Below, in pieces: positions 7,380 to 12,270 of a stretch of DNA of 13,790 nucleotides (the stretch's first letter is position 1; every line of letters starts with the position of its first letter). Source of the DNA: CALNYS01 sp964639935 (GTDB taxonomy: Bacteria; Planctomycetota; Phycisphaerae; Phycisphaerales; UBA1924). The notes beneath the pieces are model-generated. The model had not been told where the DNA came from, searched no databases, and worked only from the letters and a program-made list of their open reading frames with translations. The translations under genes were made by a program, and so were the position numbers. Where the stretch lies: NCBI GenBank assembly GCA_964639935.1, contig CAZXGT010000056.1, positions 1-13,790 of the forward strand. The letters run 5' to 3'.

Positions 7380-8207
7380 ATGAACATCATCACCCTCACC
7401 GATCCCGACGATCCCCGCCTCGAGGTCTACCGCGTCGCCCGCGACGCGACCGCCCTCCGCCGCCACGGCGCCTTCATCGCCGAGGGCCGAACCGTCGTCG
7501 AGCTCCTGCTCTCGCCCGGTTCGCTCTATGAGCCGCGATCGCTGCTCGTCGAGGCCGAGCGTCTCGAGTCGCTCGCGCCCCTCCTGGACGCCGCCCCTCA
7601 GCGCCTGCCCGTCTACGCCCTCCCGGGCGAGCGCACGACGGAGCTGATGGGCTTCCGCTTCCACCGCGGCGTGCTGGCGGCCGGCAAGGCGGCCGAGCCT
7701 CGCCCCATCGAGCCCATCCTCGCCGAGCGGCACGATCTGCTCCTCGCCCTCGAGGGCGTCAACAACCACGACAACCTCGGGGCCGCGTTCCGCCACGCCG
7801 CGGCCTTCGGCGCCGGCGCCGTGCTCCTGGACCCCCGATCCGCCGACCCGCTCTACCGCAAGTCCATCCGCGTCTCGATGGGCCACGTTCTGCGCGTCCC
7901 CCACGCCCGGGGCGAGACCTCACGCCGGCTCAACGAGCGGCTCGCCGCCGCCGGCTACCAGGTCCTCGCGCTGACGCCCGACCCGAGCGCGCCGCCCCTC
8001 CGCGACGTGTGCGGCTCGGGCGAACTGGGCGAGCGCGTCTGCGTTCTCGTCGGCGCCGAGGGCCCCGGTCTCAGCGCCGCCGCCCAGCGCTCGGCCGCGC
8101 AGCGCGTGCGCCTCCCGATGGCCCCGGGCGTCGACTCCCTCAATCTCGCCACCGCCGCCGCGATCGCCCTTTACGAGGTCCGCCTCGCGCTTCGCGCGCG
8201 CGCCTAG
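7380..8207 (+). CDS. SpoU/TrmH-family RNA 2'-O-ribose methyltransferase
   Basis: The 275-residue product is a SPOUT (knotted) methyltransferase that transfers a methyl group from SAM to a ribose 2'-OH of tRNA or 23S rRNA. The three SpoU motifs are plain. Motif 1 is NNHDNLGAAFRHAAAFGA at about 128-145, with the catalytic-type Arg at 138. Motif 2 is VLVGAEGPGLS at about 222-232. Motif 3 is LPMAPGVDSLNLATAAAIAL at about 245-264, with the S253/N255 pair. Residues 1-110 form a substrate-binding N-terminal region (FIAEGRTVVELLL...). The length is usual for TrmH/RlmB-like proteins, but the exact target (tRNA Gm18, 23S G2251 or other) cannot be read from sequence, so no symbol is given. The ATG at 7380 begins the family-like protein; a reading extended upstream to 6057 only runs antisense over other genes. 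There is no Shine-Dalgarno. It ends on a CTAG shared with the convergent membrane gene. Confidence 0.95.
   Translation: MNIITLTDPDDPRLEVYRVARDATALRRHGAFIAEGRTVVELLLSPGSLYEPRSLLVEAERLESLAPLLDAAPQRLPVYALPGERTTELMGFRFHRGVLAAGKAAEPRPIEPILAERHDLLLALEGVNNHDNLGAAFRHAAAFGAGAVLLDPRSADPLYRKSIRVSMGHVLRVPHARGETSRRLNERLAAAGYQVLALTPDPSAPPLRDVCGSGELGERVCVLVGAEGPGLSAAAQRSAAQRVRLPMAPGVDSLNLATAAAIALYEVRLALRARA
8204..8207. other. Second CTAG shared by convergent stop codons
   Basis: TAG at 8205-8207 ends the trmH-like gene on the plus strand, and TAG read from 8206 to 8204 ends the minus-strand membrane gene. The geometry is identical to the junction at 1624-1627, again with no terminator space. Confidence 0.97.
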
Positions 8208-8935
8208 CGCTCCGTGACGCACGTCACAAGCAGGCGGCGTTCCCGCACCCGCGCGTCGACCACCCGCACGATCCGCCCGTCGCCGAGCTCCACCGACGCC
8301 TCGTCCGCGACCGGCGCGCGGCCCAGGATCCCCGCGACCAGCTCCTCGGTCTCCGGCGTCGCCCGTCGCTCGAGCTCCTCGAACGTCCACCGCAGCGGCG
8401 CGCCGAGCCGACCCACCGCCGCGCCTTTCGGGCGAAGCCACACCGCGCCGCTCTCATCCACGATCGGGGCGATCCGCAGCGTCACGTACCGCTCGCGACC
8501 GCGCGCGTCGCGCACCATCGCGCCGGCGGCGATCTCGCCGTCCTCAAAGTGCAGCTGCACCTCGCTCGTCCACGCCGGGCGGTCCACGTCGCGGTTCTCG
8601 AGCCAGCGCGGAAGCATCACGTTCATCCACGCGTTCGCCTGCGGCGCCGAGAGCGCGACGACCCACGGCTCCCCGAGCTCGCGCTTGCGGTGCAGGGTTG
8701 AGGTCATCGCCTGCTCGGTCCGTTCGGCGAGCTCGATCGTCGCCGGATCGGTCGCGTCGACGGTCCGCCACCAGGGCGGCGCCGCGAAGCTCAGGCGGTA
8801 CGCCCCGATCGCCGTCAGCGTTCCGATCCCGATCAGGGCGAGCAGACCCACGACCACCAGCCGGGCGAGCACCCGCGGGGAGACCGATAGCGACCGGAGG
8901 CCGACGAGCCACGCCGGTCGGGCCGCGGCGCGCAC
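8204..8935 (-). CDS. Small membrane-anchored hypothetical protein downstream of ketosynthase
   Basis: The 243-residue product has one hydrophobic segment at about 24-46 (ARLVVVGLLALIGIGTLTAI), so it is likely N-in with the rest outside the cytoplasm. The exported part has a helical stretch, then LSAPQANAWMNVMLPRWLE, then strand-like repeats (VQLHFEDGEIAAGAMV, RYVTLRIAPIVDESGAVWLRP). This order of 'N-anchor, helix with a conserved Asn, long strands' recalls lipid-binding TULIP-like anchored proteins such as the DUF2140/YpmS or DUF2993 types. That is a structural guess only. The start is GTG at 8935, 4 nt after the ketosynthase stop at 8940, so it is almost certainly co-transcribed as the last gene of that group. 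It ends on the CTAG shared with the trmH-like gene. Confidence 0.78.
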   Translation of the reverse strand: MRAAARPAWLVGLRSLSVSPRVLARLVVVGLLALIGIGTLTAIGAYRLSFAAPPWWRTVDATDPATIELAERTEQAMTSTLHRKRELGEPWVVALSAPQANAWMNVMLPRWLENRDVDRPAWTSEVQLHFEDGEIAAGAMVRDARGRERYVTLRIAPIVDESGAVWLRPKGAAVGRLGAPLRWTFEELERRATPETEELVAGILGRAPVADEASVELGDGRIVRVVDARVRERRLLVTCVTER

Positions 8936-8939
8936 CGGG

Positions 8940-10325
8940 TCAGCCCTCGTACCGCCGCACGATCAGCGTGTCGTTCTGACCGCCGAACCCGAAGCCGTTG
9001 GAGAGCGCCGTCCGCACCCCGCCGGCGCCCGAGAGGTCCCGCGCCTCGTTGGGCACGTAATCCAGATCGCACCCGGAATCCGGCTCATCGAGGTTGATCG
9101 TCGGCGGGACGACGCCCGTCTCGATCGCCTTCACGCACGTGATCAGCTCCACCGCCCCCGCCGCCGCGATCAGGTGGCCCATCATCGACTTCACGCTGCT
9201 GACCGGGATCTTCCCCGCCAGCTCCCCGAAGACGCTCTTGAGACCGCGCGTCTCGATGGAGTCGTTCTCCTTGGTGCCCGTGCCGTGAGCGGAGATGTAA
9301 TGGATGTCCGGGCGCCCATCGTCGCCGACGCCCCTGGGATCGAGATTCGCGTCGGCCAGCGCCTCGAGCATCGACGCGTAGGCGCCGCGGCCCTCGGGCT
9401 CGATGTCGGTGATGCGGTAGGCGTCGGCCGACGAGCCGAAGCCGACGATCTCCGCGAGGGGCGCAGCGCCGCGGGCCAGCGCGTGGTCGAGCGTCTCGAG
9501 GATCACCACGCCCGCGCCGTCGCCCATGACAAAGCCGTCGCGGTCAGCCGAGAAGGGCCGGCTGGCGCGCTCGGGATCGTCGCGCCGTGAGGAGAGCGCG
9601 GTCAGACGGATGAACCCGGTGATCCCGAGGGGATGGATCATCGAGTGCGCCCCGCCCGAGACCATCATCTCCGCGTCGCCCCGCCGAAGGATCTCCGTGG
9701 CCTCGCCGATCGCCTGCGTGCTCGCCGCGCACGCCGTGAGGCTGTTGAACGCCGGGCCGCGGAGACCGAAGGCGTTGGCGATGTGCTGCATCGGCTTGTT
9801 GGGTTCCTGCTCGATCTCCTTGATCGCGCTCATGCGCTCGCGCGCCGTCTCGGCCCACGCCCGCGCGTCGAACTCGCGCTTCTCCGCGTCCCACGCGGCG
9901 AGGTTCGCGGCGGTGAACGCCTCGAAGTCCGGTACGCCCTCTCCCGCGGCGAAGTAGATCCCCGCGCGGGTGCCTTCGAGCTTCCGCGTCCACTCGGCCC
10001 GCCCGCCCGCGCTCCCGCGCGGCTGCATCGGATCGCCCAGGCCCGCCTGCTTCCACGCCTCGGCGGCCGCCGCCAGAGCGAACCGCGCGTGCCGGCCGGC
10101 GCTGGCGTGCCGCTCGTGCTCGGCGAAACGATCCGCCAGATCCACGTCCTCGCTCTCAGCGGCGAAGTTCGTCGAGAACGTCCGCGCGTCGAACCGCGAG
10201 ATCGGGCCCATCGCGCTCTCGCCTTTGATGAGACGCGACCACACGCGATCAACGCCGGCGCCAAGAGGCGTCACCGCCCCCATGCCCGTGATGACCACCC
10301 GATGATGACCGGGGCTCGTGATCAC
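8940..10325 (-). CDS. Beta-ketoacyl-ACP synthase, FabF (KAS II) type
   Basis: The 461-residue thiolase-fold enzyme would condense an acyl chain with malonyl-ACP in the cytoplasm. All catalytic residues are present: the nucleophile in TACAAST (C199), HGTGT (H347), and SSVKSMMGHLIAAAG with K379 and H384. The glycine loop NGFGFGGQND is present near the C-terminus. It is about 50 residues longer than E. coli FabF (about 413). Much of the excess is a charged helical insertion at about 140-178 (AAWDAEKREFDARAWAETAR...) just before the active-site region. The start is GTG at 10325, overlapping the stop of the GxxExxY gene as GTGA; the acidic tail codons upstream supply a GAGGA-like sequence. A catalytically dead paralogue is encoded two genes upstream and a membrane-anchored protein follows 4 nt downstream. 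Housekeeping FabF is possible, but with no fab genes alongside and a partner paralogue, a specialised condensing complex is plausible. Confidence 0.93.
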   Translation of the reverse strand: MITSPGHHRVVITGMGAVTPLGAGVDRVWSRLIKGESAMGPISRFDARTFSTNFAAESEDVDLADRFAEHERHASAGRHARFALAAAAEAWKQAGLGDPMQPRGSAGGRAEWTRKLEGTRAGIYFAAGEGVPDFEAFTAANLAAWDAEKREFDARAWAETARERMSAIKEIEQEPNKPMQHIANAFGLRGPAFNSLTACAASTQAIGEATEILRRGDAEMMVSGGAHSMIHPLGITGFIRLTALSSRRDDPERASRPFSADRDGFVMGDGAGVVILETLDHALARGAAPLAEIVGFGSSADAYRITDIEPEGRGAYASMLEALADANLDPRGVGDDGRPDIHYISAHGTGTKENDSIETRGLKSVFGELAGKIPVSSVKSMMGHLIAAAGAVELITCVKAIETGVVPPTINLDEPDSGCDLDYVPNEARDLSGAGGVRTALSNGFGFGGQNDTLIVRRYEG

Positions 10326-10801
10326 TCGTCGTCGTCCTCGTCGTGATCGTCGTGGTGCTCATCGGAGGTCGCCGCCAGTTTGTCGGGGTTGAGCACGCGG
10401 ACGAGCCCGTCCTTGAGGCGGCGCTCGCCGAAGTTGATGATGAGCCCGAGCTCGAGATCCGCCGCGCGAAGCTGCGCGCGGAGCGCCGTGCGGTCCAGCC
10501 CGTCGATCTCCCGGTGCTCGGCCCGGATATCGACGGCGAACCGGTCGTTGACGAAGAGATCGAATCGGCTCTCACCGACCTTCTCGCCGTGATACTCCAC
10601 GTCGAAGGGGTAGTCGCGCTCGAAGGGCACGTCGAGATCGTCGAGCTCCATCGTCAGCGCCCGGGCGTAGACGTCCTCGCCGAAGCCCGGGCCGATCGCC
10701 CGGTGCACTTCGATCGCGGCGCCGATCACCTTCCGGCTGACCTCCGTGAGCTCCGGGTCGAGATCCTCGGTGCGGGTCGTGCGTCGGTTCGTCGTGGTCA
10801 T
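10322..10801 (-). CDS. GxxExxY protein (PD-(D/E)XK-like, PF13366 type)
   Basis: The 159-residue product belongs to the GxxExxY family, a nuclease-superfamily fold of unknown function that is abundant in planctomycetes. Signatures are VIGAAIEVHRAIGPGF (25-40), the naming motif with GPGFGEDVY at 37-45, RFDLFV (D81), VDIRA at 90-94, AQL (Q110) and LGLIINFG (118-125). The family core is normally like 'VELKA'; here Glu is Asp (D91) and the Lys is Arg (R93), so nuclease chemistry is doubtful. The last residues (SDEHHDDHDEDDDE, 146-159) form a His/Asp/Glu tail, possibly metal-binding. The start at 10801 is supported by AGGAGAG about 5 nt upstream. It sits 93 nt after the inactive ketosynthase gene and overlaps the active one by GTGA, so it may be an inserted passenger gene or a regulator of the pair. 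Confidence 0.9.
   Translation of the reverse strand: MTTTNRRTTRTEDLDPELTEVSRKVIGAAIEVHRAIGPGFGEDVYARALTMELDDLDVPFERDYPFDVEYHGEKVGESRFDLFVNDRFAVDIRAEHREIDGLDRTALRAQLRAADLELGLIINFGERRLKDGLVRVLNPDKLAATSDEHHDDHDEDDDE
10324..10360. repeat. GTC/GAC-rich simple-sequence tract
   Basis: The plus strand shows repeated GTC/GTCGT units, interrupted, which encode the Asp/Glu/His tail of the GxxExxY protein on the minus strand. The tract lies directly before the ketosynthase GTG. Its GAGGA-like core could serve as the ribosome site for that start. Such a tract could vary in length between strains. Confidence 0.5.
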
Positions 10802-10806
10802 CGTTG

Positions 10807-10813
10807 CTCTCCT
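10807..10813 (-). promoter_or_regulatory. Shine-Dalgarno of the GxxExxY gene
   Basis: The minus strand reads AGGAGAG, then CAACG, then the ATG at 10801. This supports the chosen start and contrasts with the absence of Shine-Dalgarno sequences before the four genes that have a TANNNT hexamer next to the ATG. Confidence 0.75.
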
Positions 10814-10837
10814 AGCGGTGGTTGGGACCGATCTCCA

Positions 10838-10860
10838 ATGCTACCGCCGATCCTTCGGCG
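10838..10860 (-). promoter_or_regulatory. Hairpin and -10-like hexamer between ketosynthase-like gene and GxxExxY gene
   Basis: The 93-nt gap (10802-10894) holds a perfect 6-bp inverted repeat (CGCCGA, TCCT loop, TCGGCG; 10845-10860) with no T-run after it on either strand. Just downstream on the minus strand is TAGCAT (10843-10838), a -10-like hexamer that would place a start near 10831 and give about a 30-nt leader containing the Shine-Dalgarno. So the GxxExxY/ketosynthase genes may have their own promoter. Confidence 0.3.
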
Positions 10861-10894
10861 AGGCAGGCGGCGAGGAGATGGCGGCGGAGCGGGC

Positions 10895-12199
10895 TCAGGC
10901 CTTCGGCGCCCGGAGGATGAGCGCCGCGTTCTGCCCGCCCAGGGCGTTGGTGCACACGAGCGTCGCCCGGAGGCTGGCAGGACCCGCCTCGCGAGCCCCC
11001 GCACGCACGCGGCCCATCCCGCCCCCGGCGAGCCGGGACGGGAGCGTCTGCTCGCGGAGCGCCGTCGCCGCGACGCACACCGCCAGACCGCCGGCCCCCG
11101 CGAGCGTGTCCCCGATGTGCGGCGTGAGCGTGATCGTCTCGATGTCGTCAAGACGCGTCCCGAAGACACGCTCGAGCCCGGCCGCCTCCTCGCGATCGCA
11201 CGCGGGGGCGCCCGAGCCGTGCGGGACGATCAGGTCGATCTCGCTCGCGTCCATCCCCGCGTCGGCCAGCGCGCTCTCGACGGCCATCGCGAGCCCAGTC
11301 CCCGGCGCGTCGTCGTCGATGGACTGGGCGGCGCCGAAGCCGGCGACCCGAGCGTGGATGCGCGCGCCGCGCTCCCGCGCGGCCGCCGCCGACTCGATCA
11401 GCACGATCCCCGCCCCCTCGCCGATGAGCGAGCCGGCCGAGCCCTCGTCAAACGGGCGCACGATCCGCGACGCCTCGCCCTCGTCGCCCGTCTCGGCGAG
11501 CCGCTCCGCGTAGTGCATCCGCAGAAACCCGAGCGGGTTGAGCTTGCTCTCGGCGCCCCCCGAGAAGCAGACGTCCGAGTCGTCGCGCTCGATCACCCGC
11601 CGGGACTCGCCGATCGAGAGCAGCCCGCTCGCCTCGCAGCAGGTGATCGTGTTCGACGGGCCCTTGGCGTCGTGGATGATCGTGACGTGGCACGCGAGCA
11701 TGTTGGGCAGGTACTTGAGCATCCAGAGCGGCGAGAGGTTGCCCATGCCCTCCTCCCCCCAGCGCCGCATCGAGAAGGCGCCGTCCTCCTCCCGGCTCGA
11801 CGCCTCGGCCTGCGCGAGCTCCGGCGCGTCGCAGGCGATGAACCCCGCCCCGATCTGGCACCCGATCCGGTGCGAGGCGAACGTCGGCTCGCCCTCGCCG
11901 TTGAGCGTTCCCTTCGTCTCGATCCCCGCGTCCTCGACCGCCAGCTTCGCGGCGCCGACCGCCAGCTCGATATCCCGGGCCATCACCTTCACGGCCTTGC
12001 GGTAGCTCTTGGGCACGAAGTCACGCGCCCGAAAGCCCTTCACCTCGCTCGCCAGCCGGCACCTGAAACCCGAGGGATCGAACGCCTCGATCGGCCCGAT
12101 CGCGCTATGACCCTCGCACAGCCCACGCCACAAGTGGTCGACGCCCACACCGAGACCCGTCACGGCCCCGAGACCAGTAATGACCGTTTCTCTCGACAT
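10895..12199 (-). CDS. Ketosynthase-like protein lacking catalytic residues
   Basis: The 434-residue product has the FabF/thiolase fold: TVITGLGAVTGLGVGVDHLW at the N-terminus, GPSNTITCCEASG in the nucleophile-elbow region, SGGAESKLNPLGF, LIVPHGSGAPACDREEA, and TNALGGQNAALI near the end. Aligned without gaps to the intact ketosynthase next door over 37 residues around the elbow (GP...SGGA), the catalytic Cys position is E189, although two Cys (187-188) directly precede it. From HGSG (H327 kept) onward, again gapless, the catalytic Lys becomes T359 and the second catalytic His becomes D364 (TPHIGDTLAGAG). It should not condense acyl chains. It could be a heterodimer partner, a chain-length or decarboxylation subunit, by analogy with KS-beta/CLF proteins, which use Gln at this place. 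The reading frame is intact, so it is not decaying. The ATG at 12199 matches the family N-terminus. TACCAT ends 8 nt upstream, suggesting a near-leaderless mRNA. Confidence 0.9.
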   Translation of the reverse strand: MSRETVITGLGAVTGLGVGVDHLWRGLCEGHSAIGPIEAFDPSGFRCRLASEVKGFRARDFVPKSYRKAVKVMARDIELAVGAAKLAVEDAGIETKGTLNGEGEPTFASHRIGCQIGAGFIACDAPELAQAEASSREEDGAFSMRRWGEEGMGNLSPLWMLKYLPNMLACHVTIIHDAKGPSNTITCCEASGLLSIGESRRVIERDDSDVCFSGGAESKLNPLGFLRMHYAERLAETGDEGEASRIVRPFDEGSAGSLIGEGAGIVLIESAAAARERGARIHARVAGFGAAQSIDDDAPGTGLAMAVESALADAGMDASEIDLIVPHGSGAPACDREEAAGLERVFGTRLDDIETITLTPHIGDTLAGAGGLAVCVAATALREQTLPSRLAGGGMGRVRAGAREAGPASLRATLVCTNALGGQNAALILRAPKA

Positions 12200-12207
12200 C
12201 GGAGGCC

Positions 12208-12213
12208 ATGGTA
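12208..12213 (-). promoter_or_regulatory. Candidate -10 element for the ketosynthase-like gene
   Basis: The minus strand reads GGCTACCATGG, with TACCAT ending 8 nt before the ATG at 12199 and no Shine-Dalgarno between. GGCTACC is also the sequence around the cysS -10 candidate (GGCTACCCTG). No -35 hexamer is recognisable. It lies in the 71-bp divergent region 12200-12270 shared with gatB. Confidence 0.4.
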
Positions 12214-12258
12214 GCCGCGGCGCATCCCCCCGGCAGCCGATGCGCGCGCGGACGCCGA

Positions 12259-12264
12259 TACACT
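12259..12264 (+). promoter_or_regulatory. Candidate -10 element for a leaderless gatB mRNA
   Basis: TACACT ends 6 nt before the gatB ATG at 12271, the same spacing as TACCCT before cysS. The intervening bases are CACCCC-like with no Shine-Dalgarno. No convincing -35 is present. Confidence 0.45.
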
Positions 12265-12270
12265 CACCCC

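Noticed and set aside
8214..9590. A 458-codon plus-strand frame across the membrane gene and ketosynthase
   Set aside because: It has no family features and is antisense to the catalytic regions of a clear ketosynthase.
10845..10860. Intrinsic terminator between the ketosynthase-like and GxxExxY genes
   Set aside because: The stem is only 6 bp with no T-run on either strand, so it is reported only as a hairpin of unknown role.
10895..12199. The idea that the ketosynthase-like gene is a decaying pseudogene
   Set aside because: The frame is intact over 434 codons, the flanking motifs are conserved, and substitutions are focused on catalytic positions rather than scattered.
10343..12214. A 623-codon plus-strand reading frame covering the whole ketosynthase-like gene
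   Set aside because: Its product is Arg/Ala/Pro-rich with no motif. It is antisense to a gene with clear family motifs and is an artefact of stop-poor GC-rich DNA.
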